A program made the translations under genes and the position numbers. Shown here piece after piece: positions 10,275 to 19,777 of a DNA stretch of 64,000 nt. The notes beneath the pieces are model-generated. The model did not search any database and was not told the origin of the DNA. It worked only from the letters and a program-made list of their open reading frames with translations. Source of the DNA: UBA11051 sp964390495 (lineage in GTDB: Bacteria; Armatimonadota; Zipacnadia; Zipacnadales; UBA11051); the NCBI GenBank assembly GCA_964390495.1, contig CAYMIN010000011.1, positions 1 to 64,000 of the forward strand, written 5' to 3'. Numbering within the stretch: the first letter of the stretch is position 1; each line of letters starts with the position of its first letter.

Positions 10275-11276
10275 TCAGTACTTGACCGCCGTCGCCCGGC
10301 CGGTGCGGCCGGATTCCCAGACCGCTTCGGTCAGGCGAATCACTGCCAGGCCGTCCTCGGGAGTAGCCTGGACCTGCTGCCGGCCCCGCAAGGCCTCTAT
10401 GAAGTTGCTGTCGGGGTCGCAGGTGGGTCCCAACGCCGCGCCGCTGACGACCTGGTTGGTCTCGTCCTCCCAGCGCCAGACCTCCTGGCCCATAATCGCC
10501 AGGGTGGCATCTTCGCAGAATAGCGCGATCTCCTCGTGGAAATTCACCGCATGGCCGACCACCGAGAAGTTGCACAGCGCGCCGTTGTCGAACTTGACCG
10601 CTATCGCCGAGAGGATGTCCACCTCGGCGTCGAGGTTGTCCTGGTAGGCGAAGACCTCAACCGGCTTCAGAGCCGTCATCCACAGCACGATGTCAAGCAG
10701 GTGGCTGCCCGAGTCATTGAGTTGCCCGCCGCCGGCCCACTGCATCTGTGAGCGCCACGTTTTTCGCGGCACCTGGCTGCCATACCAGTTCTGCGACTGC
10801 CAGCAACTGATGAAATGGCAGTTGCCCACTGCGCCGGAGCCGATGGCCTCGCGGCAGTAGCGGTACGGGGCCATTCCGTGACGCTGATAGGAAACTCCCA
10901 TGACCAGGCCGGTGGCTTCGACCTTGGCCACCACCGCTTCAGCGTGCTCGACGCTGCAGACCATCGGCTTCTCGGTCAGGACGTGTAAGCCGGCGTCGAG
11001 AGCGGCGATGATCTGCTCGTAATGCAGAGTGTGAGGGGTGGAGATCTCCACCGCATCCATCGGCAGCTTTCGCAGCATCTCGGAGTAGTCAGCAAACGCC
11101 GGGACGTCTGATAATCGCTCATCCACCTCCCGGATCGCGGCAAGCGCCTCATCCGTCGGATCGCACAGGCCGACGATTTCCACGCCATCCAGCGTCAGCA
11201 GGCGCTTGGCGTGCCTACGGGCATTGCCTCCACAGCCGATCATTCCCACGCGAACGGTCTGGTCCGCAGCAACCAT
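10275..11276 (-). CDS. Gfo/Idh/MocA family NAD(P)-dependent oxidoreductase
   Basis: A 333-aa cytosolic sugar or cyclitol dehydrogenase of the Gfo/Idh/MocA family. The N-terminal Rossmann fold begins GMIGCGGNARRH, the mid-protein TEKPM matches the family EKP catalytic motif, and a C-terminal alpha/beta domain follows. GGAAG precedes the ATG. The substrate cannot be read from the sequence. Such enzymes are often numerous in glycan-degrading lineages, and the divergently transcribed neighbour is a family 8 polysaccharide lyase. Confidence 0.93.
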   Translation of the reverse strand: MVAADQTVRVGMIGCGGNARRHAKRLLTLDGVEIVGLCDPTDEALAAIREVDERLSDVPAFADYSEMLRKLPMDAVEISTPHTLHYEQIIAALDAGLHVLTEKPMVCSVEHAEAVVAKVEATGLVMGVSYQRHGMAPYRYCREAIGSGAVGNCHFISCWQSQNWYGSQVPRKTWRSQMQWAGGGQLNDSGSHLLDIVLWMTALKPVEVFAYQDNLDAEVDILSAIAVKFDNGALCNFSVVGHAVNFHEEIALFCEDATLAIMGQEVWRWEDETNQVVSGAALGPTCDPDSNFIEALRGRQQVQATPEDGLAVIRLTEAVWESGRTGRATAVKY

Positions 11277-11511
11277 GACTGCACTTCCTTTCAGGGGGGC
11301 GACTAAGTCACCGCAGGGCGCTCTTAGTCCGGCCCGATCTATCCATGTCGGTTGCCCATTCTCCGTGATGGGGCGGCAGACCTTCTTACAGTTTTGTGGC
11401 AGATTGGGCAGCGCGATTTAGATGTCTAAAAAAGCTGCTTTTCGGATGGTAAGACAGGCCATTTTGGGACCTGCGGCGCGATGCTGTGAGCCGAGGTTCA
11501 GCGGCAGGCGC

Positions 11512-11545
11512 TATGTATAGGTATATAGGCCGAAACCTATACATA
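11512..11545. promoter_or_regulatory. Perfect 10-bp inverted repeat, candidate operator
   Basis: TATGTATAGG (11512-11521) and CCTATACATA (11536-11545) are separated by 14 bases that themselves contain another TATAGG. The element is strikingly AT-rich for this genome and lies 40 bases upstream of the lyase promoter, so it may bind a transcription factor. Confidence 0.5.
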
Positions 11546-11561
11546 ATTTGCTCAAAATAAC

Positions 11562-11576
11562 CGGCTTAATAAGCCG
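11562..11576. promoter_or_regulatory. CGGCTTA-a-TAAGCCG palindrome
   Basis: A perfect 7-bp inverted repeat around a single A, nine bases upstream of the -35 box. It is a second candidate binding site in the same regulatory region. Confidence 0.4.
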
Positions 11577-11584
11577 CGAATCGC

Positions 11585-11613
11585 TTGACTTTTGCGGCCA
11601 AATCGGCTAGAAT
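11585..11613 (+). promoter_or_regulatory. Sigma-70-type promoter for the PL8 lyase gene
   Basis: TTGACT (11585-11590), a 17-base spacer, and TAGAAT (11608-11613). Expected transcription start is near 11620, giving a leader of about 195 bases before the ATG. Confidence 0.65.
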
Positions 11614-11814
11614 GCAAACATCAAAAAACCAGGCCTTTTTCCCCTGAAATTACCCACAACCAGGGACAGAATCTGACCTTCCCGAACGTGCTCCGCTAGG
11701 CCCATGGATCGTCCAATCGTGAGTACCTACTCACCCGGCGAAGATCCCAGCGCGTCCAGCAAAGGCGGGCGCGGCAGAAGCCGTCACCCCATCGAGAGCA
11801 GGTAGATAAGCAGG

Positions 11815-14784
11815 ATGAGTAACATCAGCGCCCTCCTCGCGGCCCTCACCTTGGTTTTAGCCGCCTGCACCGTGGCCTCGGCCCAGCAGGGGGACTACTA
11901 CGAGTCGTTCGAGGACGGGATTCCGGATTACTTCACCGCCACGCGACCCGAGAGTCTGGGCGTCGGTCCGTGGCACAGCAAGCAGGGCGACAACTCGCTG
12001 CGTTGGGATTGGTCCCAGGACGAGGAACTGGTCATCCGCCACGGTATCGGAGATGTGAACCGCACGGGCGGCTACCGTTGCCGGGCCTGCTTCGGTGTAT
12101 GGGTGTATATGGAAAAGCCGATTGCCGATGCGCTGGTCTTTGAGTTCCGCGAAGGCGAGGCAGTCACCGGCTCCTTCCGCTTCCCCTTGGAGTTCACCGG
12201 CTGGCGCCAGGGGCGTCCCGCCTATAGCGATTTCCCTACCGGCAAGCCGACCTCGCAGGTGGACAATATCCGCATCCTCGCGCCCAGCCAAGTGGCGAAA
12301 GGCACCGTGTTTTTAGACTACATCAAGTACAATACGCTCACCTATGGCAGCGGCGTTGTCATCCCCGAGAAGGTGGCCCAGTGGCAGCGCTTCGTGCCGG
12401 ATGAGCAGCGCTTCCCCAAGCCCGAGCGCGTGACCGAGGCCGAACTGGCCGGCATCCGCAAGCTGCTGGGTCCTGATGAGGGCCCCGGCATTGAGGAAGC
12501 CCAGGTGCAGGAGCTTTGTGACAAGGTTGAGGCGCTGGGGATTGTGCGGGATGAGCATGGTGTGCATGGTGGCCCCGGCATTGACGCCCACTATCAGTAT
12601 CTGTCGGCGCCCGGCGAATTCGGCCGCAGCGATATTCACTATTTCTCGGATGAGCACGGTCCCGGCTGGCTTGACATGCAGACGCCTGCGGCCACCGCCT
12701 ACCTTGCCAATCGCGTCGCCACCGCCTATCGCGCCAGCAATGATGCGGAGCAACGCCGGCGATTGGCTGAGGCCTTCCTGCTGGTTTCCGACCATCTCTA
12801 TGACCAGGCGCTGCAGGCGGCCTCCGGCTTTCGCTGGCACTGGTGGGTCGGAGGCGCGTGGGCCGACGCCATCTTCCTGATGCGGGACGTACTGGCGGAA
12901 GCGGGACGATTGCAGCCCCACACGGACTTCTTGCTCTACACTTACGGCGGCGGCTCGATCTTCGCCGAGGGTGCTGCGCCCTCCAACATGGACTTCTACA
13001 ACCTTACCGTCCCGCGCCTGCTGCGCCAGGGCCTGTTGCAGGTTGAGCCCGCCGAGCAAGTCCGCTGGCTGCGGGCCTTCAAGGCGATGCTGGAGCGGTC
13101 AATGCTGCAACCCAGCAGCGCTTTCAAGATTGACGGTTGTGCGTACCATCACGGCGGCCACTATCACTCCTATGCGCGGGGCGCCTTCGCGCACCTGCCG
13201 CCCCTGTTCCAAGAGCTGAAGGACACGCCCTGGCAAATGAGCGCGGAAGCCCACGAGCGGCTGCGCCGGGCCATGCTCGCCCAGCGGCTCTACGCCAATC
13301 GCTTCGACTTGCCCCTGGCCCTGAAGGGGCGCAGTCCCTTCGCATCCGGTTACGGTACTATCCGTCCCTCAGGGATGCAGGACCTGGACGTGCTGGCGCG
13401 CTGTGGAACGCCCGACGGTGCGCAGGAGATTGATGCGGAAGTAGCCGCGGCGTATCTGCGTTTCGTGCCGGAGGCTGCCGATAATGAGCCATATGGCACT
13501 CTCGGGATCGAGCCGGAGCCGGACCCCAACGGGACTTTCGTGATGCCATACGCGGCTCTGCTTCTGCACCGCCGCGACAACTGGCTGGCCAGCCTCAAGG
13601 GCCAGAACAAGTATGTGTGGGGCAGCGAGCGCCAGGCCCAACGTAACTGCTTCGGCCTGTTCCAGGGGCTGGGGTATCTGGAGATCCTGGCCGGTGGAGA
13701 CCCGGTTAGCGCGGAGGCAAGTGGGCGTTCGGCACCCGGTTGGGACTGGCGACGCTACGAGGGCATCACCTCCCCGCAACTGCCGCTGAGGACCATAGAC
13801 AAGGGCTGGACCTCGGTGCGTTCGGTCGAGACTTTCGTCGGCGGGCTGTCTTACCAAGGTCGCCAGGGCACTTACGGCATGATTCTGAATCAGCCGATGC
13901 CGGACAAGAAGACCCTCACCGGCAGAAAGAGCTGGTTCTTCAACGACGACCAGATTCTCTGTCTGGGCTCCGACATCTCTTGCGACGAGGCCGAGTATCC
14001 GACTCAGACAACTCTGTGCCAGAAGTCTCTGCCCAAGAACGAGGAAGATGAGTTTGTCCCGACGCCGCTGGATGGGGCGGACTTCACGGCCTTTCCCGAA
14101 GAGCGAGTGCTTGATGCGGCCAAGCCCCACTGGTTCCTTGATATTCAGGACAGCGGCTACTACGTGCCTGCGGGGCAGAGGCTGACAGTGGCCCGCAAGC
14201 GCCAAACCAGCCGAGATATGTTCGATGTGGGGGAAACCGAAGGGGATTTCTTGGCGGCCTGGATTGATCACGGCAACGCTCCCAGCGCGGCAAACTATGA
14301 ATACATGCTGGTGGTGCGGGCGACGCCGGAAGCGATGCAGCAGTTTGCCGCCGACCCGCCCTACCGCGTGATGCAGCGCGACCAGGCCGCCCACATCGTC
14401 TGGCACAAGGGAGCGGGCCGCTGGAGCTGCGTGTTTTTCGTGCCGCAGGAGGTCAGCCCGCACGCAGTCGGGACTGAAACGCTGCCGGTCAAAGCGGTTG
14501 ATCAGCCGTGCTTGACTATGGCGGAAGCGTTGCCGGACGGGCAGTTGGCTGTGAGTGTGGCCGACCCCGATCTGAACCTGGAAGACGGGGGGAATCAGCC
14601 GCGGCCGCTGCAGATCACCCTACGCGGCTCCTGGCGTCTAGTGGAGGCGACAGGCAGGGTCTGTGCCTGGGATTTGGAGAGTGTGGCTGATAAGGTGCGA
14701 ATCGTGTCGGCAGGTGATGAGGAAACGGTCCTGGAGATTACCTGCGAGCACGGGGCCAGCTATGACCTAAAACTAGCCCACTGA
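11815..14784 (+). CDS. Secreted polysaccharide lyase family 8 (chondroitin ABC lyase-like)
   Basis: An exported 989-aa lyase similar in layout to chondroitin sulfate ABC lyase (about 1020 aa). The signal peptide LLAALTLVLAAC has a possible lipobox; alternatively cleavage follows ASA. An N-terminal beta-sandwich (SFEDGIPDYF, about 30-185) precedes the alpha-toroid catalytic domain. Its segment DGCAYHHGGHYHSYARGAF lines up with the catalytic His/Tyr region of chondroitinase ABC, giving His446 and Tyr453; GRSPF supplies Arg506. C-terminal beta domains follow. It probably cleaves uronic acid-containing glycans by beta-elimination; the exact substrate is not determined. Expected surface or secreted location. 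A promoter lies at 11585-11613. Confidence 0.88.
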   Translation: MSNISALLAALTLVLAACTVASAQQGDYYESFEDGIPDYFTATRPESLGVGPWHSKQGDNSLRWDWSQDEELVIRHGIGDVNRTGGYRCRACFGVWVYMEKPIADALVFEFREGEAVTGSFRFPLEFTGWRQGRPAYSDFPTGKPTSQVDNIRILAPSQVAKGTVFLDYIKYNTLTYGSGVVIPEKVAQWQRFVPDEQRFPKPERVTEAELAGIRKLLGPDEGPGIEEAQVQELCDKVEALGIVRDEHGVHGGPGIDAHYQYLSAPGEFGRSDIHYFSDEHGPGWLDMQTPAATAYLANRVATAYRASNDAEQRRRLAEAFLLVSDHLYDQALQAASGFRWHWWVGGAWADAIFLMRDVLAEAGRLQPHTDFLLYTYGGGSIFAEGAAPSNMDFYNLTVPRLLRQGLLQVEPAEQVRWLRAFKAMLERSMLQPSSAFKIDGCAYHHGGHYHSYARGAFAHLPPLFQELKDTPWQMSAEAHERLRRAMLAQRLYANRFDLPLALKGRSPFASGYGTIRPSGMQDLDVLARCGTPDGAQEIDAEVAAAYLRFVPEAADNEPYGTLGIEPEPDPNGTFVMPYAALLLHRRDNWLASLKGQNKYVWGSERQAQRNCFGLFQGLGYLEILAGGDPVSAEASGRSAPGWDWRRYEGITSPQLPLRTIDKGWTSVRSVETFVGGLSYQGRQGTYGMILNQPMPDKKTLTGRKSWFFNDDQILCLGSDISCDEAEYPTQTTLCQKSLPKNEEDEFVPTPLDGADFTAFPEERVLDAAKPHWFLDIQDSGYYVPAGQRLTVARKRQTSRDMFDVGETEGDFLAAWIDHGNAPSAANYEYMLVVRATPEAMQQFAADPPYRVMQRDQAAHIVWHKGAGRWSCVFFVPQEVSPHAVGTETLPVKAVDQPCLTMAEALPDGQLAVSVADPDLNLEDGGNQPRPLQITLRGSWRLVEATGRVCAWDLESVADKVRIVSAGDEETVLEITCEHGASYDLKLAH

Positions 14785-14973
14785 TGACACGGGGTGCCAT
14801 CGCGCAACTCAACCGGGCGAACCAGCCTGAGTAGCTACAATACATGAAATACCGGCTTTTGTTGTCCGCTACCCGGCGGACTGCTGGACAGTCCCTGTCT
14901 GCCCGACCATATCTCAATATGGAGGTAGAGCCACGGCATAGAGTTGGTATTCACCAGTAAGGAGCAGTGCCAC

Positions 14974-16926
14974 ATGGCGAAGAAGACGAACCCCTACGCC
15001 GCAGCACAGATCAGAGTACTCAAGAAGCTCGAAGGCGTGAGGCAACGGCCGGCGATGTATATCGGCTCCACCGGCAAGGTCGGCTTGCACCATATCCTCT
15101 TTGAGGTGGTGGACAACAGCATTGACGAAGCCTTCGCCGAGGAATGCGACAAGATTGACGTAGTCATCATGGCCGATGGCTCGGTTTCGGTAGCCGACAA
15201 CGGTCGCGGCATCCCCGTTGACAGACACCCCACTGAGAAGCGTTCGGCTCTGGAAGTCGTAATGACTACGCTGCACGCGGGCGGCAAGTTCGAGGGCGGC
15301 GGCTATAAGGTCTCCGGCGGGCTCCACGGCGTCGGCGTATCGTGTACCAACGCGCTTTCGGAGTGGCTGGAGGTGGAGGTATGCCGGGATGGGGGCAAGT
15401 ACTACCAGATCTACGACCGGGGGGTGCCTCGGGCCAAGGTCAAACAGACCGGTAAGTCCAAGAAAAGCGGCACCTACACCCGCTTTCTGCCCGACGCCGA
15501 GATCTTCGACAGCACCGAGTTTGACTATGATATCATCGCCGCGCGGCTGCGCGAGCTGGCCTATCTGGCCGCCGGTGTGACGATTACACTCACCGACGAG
15601 CGCCCGGGCATGCGGCGCGAGGAGAAATGGCAGGAAAAGGGCGGGATCAAGGCCTATGTCCAGGCCCTGGCCGAGGGCAAGGACCCGCTCCACAAGCCCA
15701 TCTACTTCCAGCGCACCCGCGACGATGTTGATCTCGAGATCGCGATTCTGTACACCCAGGGCATCTATGAGAACATCGTCAGCTACGTCAACTCGATCCA
15801 CACCATTGAGGGCGGCACCCATCTGTCCGGCTTCAAGACCGCAGTCACCCGCACCATCAACGCCTACGCCTTCGAGCAGGGTTTGCGCAAGGACAAGGAA
15901 CGCAACTTTACCGGCAATGAGGTCCGCGAGGGCATGACCGCCGTCATCAATGTCAAGCTGCTCCACCCCCAGTTCGAGGGCCAGACCAAGACCAAGCTGG
16001 GCAATTCGGAGATCGAGGGGCTGGTGAACTCGATCGTCGGCGAGGGGCTGAGGGACTTCCTGGAGGAGACGCCGCGGATTGCCAAGCGCATTGTCAATAA
16101 CGCGGTCACGGCAGCCCGGGCTCAGGACGCCGCCCGCCGGGCCGCCGAGGCGACCCGCAAGACCGCGCTGTCCACTGCCGGTATGCCGGGCAAGCTGGCC
16201 GATTGTGCCAGCCGCGACCCCGCCGAATCCGAGCTGTTCATCGTTGAGGGTAACTCCGCCGGCGGCAACGCCAAACAGGCCCGCGACAGCAGGTACCAGG
16301 CCATTCTGCCGCTGCGCGGCGTTACCATCAATGTCGAGAAGTCGCGCCTGGATAAGGTCCTGGATAATGAGGAGATCATGTCGCTGATTACCGCGCTGGG
16401 CGCCGGCATCGCCCCCAACGGTGAGAACGGTGAGAACGGTGACGAGGAAGCCAGCAGCAAGTTCGACCTCGACAAGCTGCGCTATCACCGTATCATCATC
16501 ATGGCCGACGCCGATATTGACGGCTCGCACATCAGCGCCTTGTTGCTCACGTTCTTCTTCCGCTACATGGAGCCGCTGCTGCACAAGGGCTATGTCTATG
16601 TCGCCCAGCCGCCGCTGTTCCGCATCAAGGCCAAAGGCGAGACTTACTATGCGCTTGACGAAGAGGAACTGGACGAGTTGCAGCAGAGTCTCGGCAACCG
16701 TGACATGACCGTCAACCGTTTCAAGGGCCTGTCGGAGATGGATGCCAACGACCTGGCCGAGACCACTATGGACCCCGAGAAGCGGGTGCTGCGGCAGGTG
16801 ACCGTGGAGCACGCCGAGGAAGCCGACAAGATCATCAGCACGCTGCTGGGCGATGATGTGCCACGGCGCCGCGACTTCCTGGTCGAGCACGCCAAGGTCG
16901 CCCACGCTCTCGACCTGTGGGCTTGA
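14974..16926 (+). CDS. gyrB: DNA gyrase subunit B
   Basis: ATPase subunit of DNA gyrase (650 aa). The GHKL ATPase has FEVVDNSIDEA, VADNGRGIPV and GGLHGVG. The transducer domain follows, then the TOPRIM domain with ELFIVEGNSAGG, LPLRGVTINVEKSR and MADADIDGSHI. The TOPRIM motif is usually EGDSAGG; here Asp is Asn (residue 427, codon 16252-16254), the position of E. coli Asp426. Ser431 and Gly435 equivalents are Asn and Ala, and the usual HIRTLLLTFF is HISALLLTFF. ATG at 14974 follows AAGGAG by nine bases. gyrA lies 147 bases downstream on the same strand. Confidence 0.95.
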   Translation: MAKKTNPYAAAQIRVLKKLEGVRQRPAMYIGSTGKVGLHHILFEVVDNSIDEAFAEECDKIDVVIMADGSVSVADNGRGIPVDRHPTEKRSALEVVMTTLHAGGKFEGGGYKVSGGLHGVGVSCTNALSEWLEVEVCRDGGKYYQIYDRGVPRAKVKQTGKSKKSGTYTRFLPDAEIFDSTEFDYDIIAARLRELAYLAAGVTITLTDERPGMRREEKWQEKGGIKAYVQALAEGKDPLHKPIYFQRTRDDVDLEIAILYTQGIYENIVSYVNSIHTIEGGTHLSGFKTAVTRTINAYAFEQGLRKDKERNFTGNEVREGMTAVINVKLLHPQFEGQTKTKLGNSEIEGLVNSIVGEGLRDFLEETPRIAKRIVNNAVTAARAQDAARRAAEATRKTALSTAGMPGKLADCASRDPAESELFIVEGNSAGGNAKQARDSRYQAILPLRGVTINVEKSRLDKVLDNEEIMSLITALGAGIAPNGENGENGDEEASSKFDLDKLRYHRIIIMADADIDGSHISALLLTFFFRYMEPLLHKGYVYVAQPPLFRIKAKGETYYALDEEELDELQQSLGNRDMTVNRFKGLSEMDANDLAETTMDPEKRVLRQVTVEHAEEADKIISTLLGDDVPRRRDFLVEHAKVAHALDLWA

Positions 16927-17073
16927 GGCGCGCGGCCGATTAGCGTGCAACCCAAGCCTGGAACTGCATCTGCGGGAGCCCGTTGGTAGCGGCCCTTCCT
17001 CATGTGCTCTTTCCGGCAACTGCCGCAGCCGATTGGACTGCCCGATTCGTAGCACCAGCCTAGGAGCGATTTG

Positions 17074-19563
17074 ATGCCTGAGAAAGTTGACAGCAGCTCA
17101 CTCGGACAAGTTGAACAGATAGCGCTGCAGGACGAGATGCGCGATTCGTATGGCCGCTTTGCCCTGAGCGTGATCACGGCCCGCGCCCTCCCCGACGTGC
17201 GCGATGGGCTGAAGCCCTCGCAGCGGCGCATCCTGCAGGCGATGAATGACGAGCGGCTCTATCCCGACCGCGCTCACGTCAAGTGTGCCAGCATCGTCGG
17301 CGAGACCATGAAGACGTATCACCCCCACGGGGACCAGTCCATCTATGATACGCTGGTGCGGATGGGGCAGGATTTCAGCGCCCGCTACCCCCAGGTGGAC
17401 CCGCAGGGCAATTTCGGCTCGGTGGACGGCGACCCGGCCGGCGCTCCCCGTTACACCGAGGCGCGGCTGTCGCCGGTGGCCATGGCGATGCTCGAGGACC
17501 TGGATAAGGACACCGTGGACTGGCAGCCCAACTTCGACGAGCGCATCGAGGAAGCCACCGTACTGCCGTCAATGTTCCCGAATCTGCTCGCCAATGGCGC
17601 CTCCGGCATCGCCGTAGCCTATGCCACCGAGATCCCGCCGCATAACGTGACCGAGCTATGTGACGCCCTGATCGCTGTGCTCAATGACCCGGACTTGTCC
17701 ACCAAGAAGCTGATGAATATCATGCCGGGGCCGGATTTCCCCTCAGCCGGTTACGTCCTCGGCCAGAAGGGCATAGCGGACTACTACGAGACCGGTCATG
17801 GCCGCGTGATCATGCAGGCGAAGGCCGTGATCGAGCCGCTCGACCGTAACCGCAACGCCATCCTGGTCACCGAGCTGCCCTACCAGATCAGCAAGGCGGC
17901 GCTGCTGCAGCAGATCGCCAAGCTGCATGATAGCCGCAAGATTGACGGTATATCCGACCTGCGCGATGAAAGCGACCGCAAAGGCATGCGGGTGGTCATC
18001 GAGCTGAAGCAGACGGCCAACCCCAACGTGGTGCTCAACCAGCTCTACAAACGCACCGACATGCGCTGTGCCTTCAATGTCAACACCATGGTACTGGTCC
18101 CCGACGGCGGCAATCTGGTGCCGCGGCTGTGCAATACCCGCGAGCTGATGCAGCAGTTCCTCGACCACCGGATCGTGGTCATCACCCGGCGGACCCAGTT
18201 CCTGCTCGACAAGGCCGAAGCCCGCTTACACATCGTCGAGGGCCTGCTCAAGGCGCTCGACATCCTGGATGAAATCATTGCCCTGATCCGCGCCAGCGAC
18301 AACCGCACCGCAGCGCGTAAAGAACTGATGAGCGAGTTCGACTTCAGCGAGAAACAGGCCGAGAGCATCCTGGCGATGCAGTTGGGGCAGTTGACCAAGC
18401 TCTCCCGCATTGACCTGGACAAGGAGCAGGGCCAGCTCGAAGAAGAGATCGCCGGCTACCGCAAGATCCTGGGCAGCGAAGCCGAAAAGGCCAAGGTGAT
18501 CATCTCCGAGCTGCGCCGCATCAAGCGCGAGCACGGTGACGAGCGGCGCACGCGGGTGATGCCTTCGGAGGCCGATGAGATCGAGATGGCGGACCTGATC
18601 GCCCAGGAGGATATGGCCGTCACCATCACGCGGGACGGCTACATCAAGCGGATGCCGCTGGACACCTACCGGCTGCAGCGTCGGGGCGGCCGCGGCATCG
18701 TGGCGCTGTCGAAGAAGGAGGAAGACAGCGTCCAGGACCTGTTTGTCGCCACCACCCACCACCTGCTGCTGTTCTTCACCGACCAGGGGCGCGTCTATCG
18801 CACCAGAGCCTACGAGGTGCCGCTGGCCAGCCGCACCGCCCGAGGCACCCCGATCGTCAACATCGTGCCGATCGAGGCGGATGAGAGCATCACCGCGTGG
18901 GTCGCGGTGAGCGGCTACGACCAGGGCGGCTTCCTGGTCATGGTCACTCAGCAGGGCATGGTGAAAAAGACCGCGCTGGAAGAATACGATACCCACTTGC
19001 ACAGCAAGGGCCTGATCGGCATCAATATCAAGAAAGGCGACCGCCTCAGGTGGGTGATGTGGACCGATGGGACTAAGGACATTATCCTGGCCACCAAGCT
19101 GGGCAAGGCCTTGCGCTTCTCGGAGGCGGATGTGCGGCCGATGAGTCGCAGCGCCGCCGGCGTCAAGGGCATCAGGCTGGTCAAAGGTGACGAGCTTGTC
19201 GCCACGGTGGTGGTTGACGCCGATGATGATCGCGACTTGCTGACGGCTTCCGAGAAGGGTTTGGGCAAGCGCACGCCGCTGGCGGAGTATCGCACCCAGG
19301 GCCGCTACACCCAGGGCGTGATGACGCTGAAGGTGACCAAGAGGAACGGGCCGGTGGTGGGGGTGCAGGTGGTTGATGAGGATGACGAGATCATGTGCAT
19401 CACCTCGGAAGGGGTGCTGATTCGCGTGCCGGTGGCAAGTATCAGGCGCACGGGGCGTTCGGCCCAGGGCGTCAAGATAGTCGTTCCGGGTGAGGGTTCG
19501 GTGGTCAGCGCGGTGGCGAAGGTGGTGAAACAGGCCGCAGAAACGGCCGAGGAGGGCGACTAG
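17074..19563 (+). CDS. gyrA: DNA gyrase subunit A
   Basis: DNA breakage-reunion subunit of gyrase (829 aa). Visible parts: the winged-helix domain with the active-site Tyr in APRYTEARLS, the coiled-coil, and a C-terminal beta-pinwheel containing the gyrase-specific GyrA box QRRGGRG, which separates it from topoisomerase IV. The quinolone region reads HPHGDQSIYD: the position of E. coli Ser83 is Gln (codon 17335-17337) and Ala84 is Ser, while Asp87 is kept. The ATG at 17074 follows AGGAG by seven bases. It forms an operon with gyrB. Confidence 0.96.
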   Translation: MPEKVDSSSLGQVEQIALQDEMRDSYGRFALSVITARALPDVRDGLKPSQRRILQAMNDERLYPDRAHVKCASIVGETMKTYHPHGDQSIYDTLVRMGQDFSARYPQVDPQGNFGSVDGDPAGAPRYTEARLSPVAMAMLEDLDKDTVDWQPNFDERIEEATVLPSMFPNLLANGASGIAVAYATEIPPHNVTELCDALIAVLNDPDLSTKKLMNIMPGPDFPSAGYVLGQKGIADYYETGHGRVIMQAKAVIEPLDRNRNAILVTELPYQISKAALLQQIAKLHDSRKIDGISDLRDESDRKGMRVVIELKQTANPNVVLNQLYKRTDMRCAFNVNTMVLVPDGGNLVPRLCNTRELMQQFLDHRIVVITRRTQFLLDKAEARLHIVEGLLKALDILDEIIALIRASDNRTAARKELMSEFDFSEKQAESILAMQLGQLTKLSRIDLDKEQGQLEEEIAGYRKILGSEAEKAKVIISELRRIKREHGDERRTRVMPSEADEIEMADLIAQEDMAVTITRDGYIKRMPLDTYRLQRRGGRGIVALSKKEEDSVQDLFVATTHHLLLFFTDQGRVYRTRAYEVPLASRTARGTPIVNIVPIEADESITAWVAVSGYDQGGFLVMVTQQGMVKKTALEEYDTHLHSKGLIGINIKKGDRLRWVMWTDGTKDIILATKLGKALRFSEADVRPMSRSAAGVKGIRLVKGDELVATVVVDADDDRDLLTASEKGLGKRTPLAEYRTQGRYTQGVMTLKVTKRNGPVVGVQVVDEDDEIMCITSEGVLIRVPVASIRRTGRSAQGVKIVVPGEGSVVSAVAKVVKQAAETAEEGD

Positions 19564-19618
19564 GCAACTAGCGATTGCGCCGGCAGGAGGTGGGCGAGGG
19601 GGCCTCGAAAAAAGGTTC

Positions 19619-19693
19619 TTGACTCCAGCCTGCGGAAGTCCTATAGTGTAGCCTCATGCAAGTTGACTGGGCAAAACCTGTATAAGCTATAAC
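19619..19693 (+). promoter_or_regulatory. Tandem promoters of nrdJ
   Basis: P1: TTGACT (19619-19624), 17 bases, TATAGT (19642-19647), close to consensus. A second candidate uses TTGACT (19663-19668) with TATAAC (19688-19693) at a 19-base spacing. No B12-riboswitch core or NrdR box was recognised between here and the start codon. Confidence 0.6.
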
Positions 19694-19777
19694 TCGAGGG
19701 CTGGCGCAAGCCGGCTCTTGTGAGTTACACGCAGAAGCAGACACAGGCCGGGCGAGCCATTCTGGGAGTGGGCAATA

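Larger units (their letters stand above)
11277..11814. other. Divergent regulatory region between oxidoreductase and lyase genes
   Basis: A 538-bp gap that separates divergent genes and is AT-richer in its middle. It holds a 10-bp inverted repeat (11512-11545), a 7-bp palindrome (11562-11576) and a consensus-like promoter (11585-11613), described separately. The leader from about 11620 to the lyase start is roughly 195 bases and carries no recognised riboswitch. Confidence 0.6.

Noticed and set aside
14914..17055. A 713-residue minus-strand frame opposite gyrB
   Set aside because: gyrB is unmistakable on the plus strand; the antisense frame has no family motifs and arises from GC-rich codon structure.
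19564..19777. Cobalamin riboswitch upstream of nrdJ
   Set aside because: No B12-box core or expected stem pattern was seen in the leader; only promoters and short inverted repeats.
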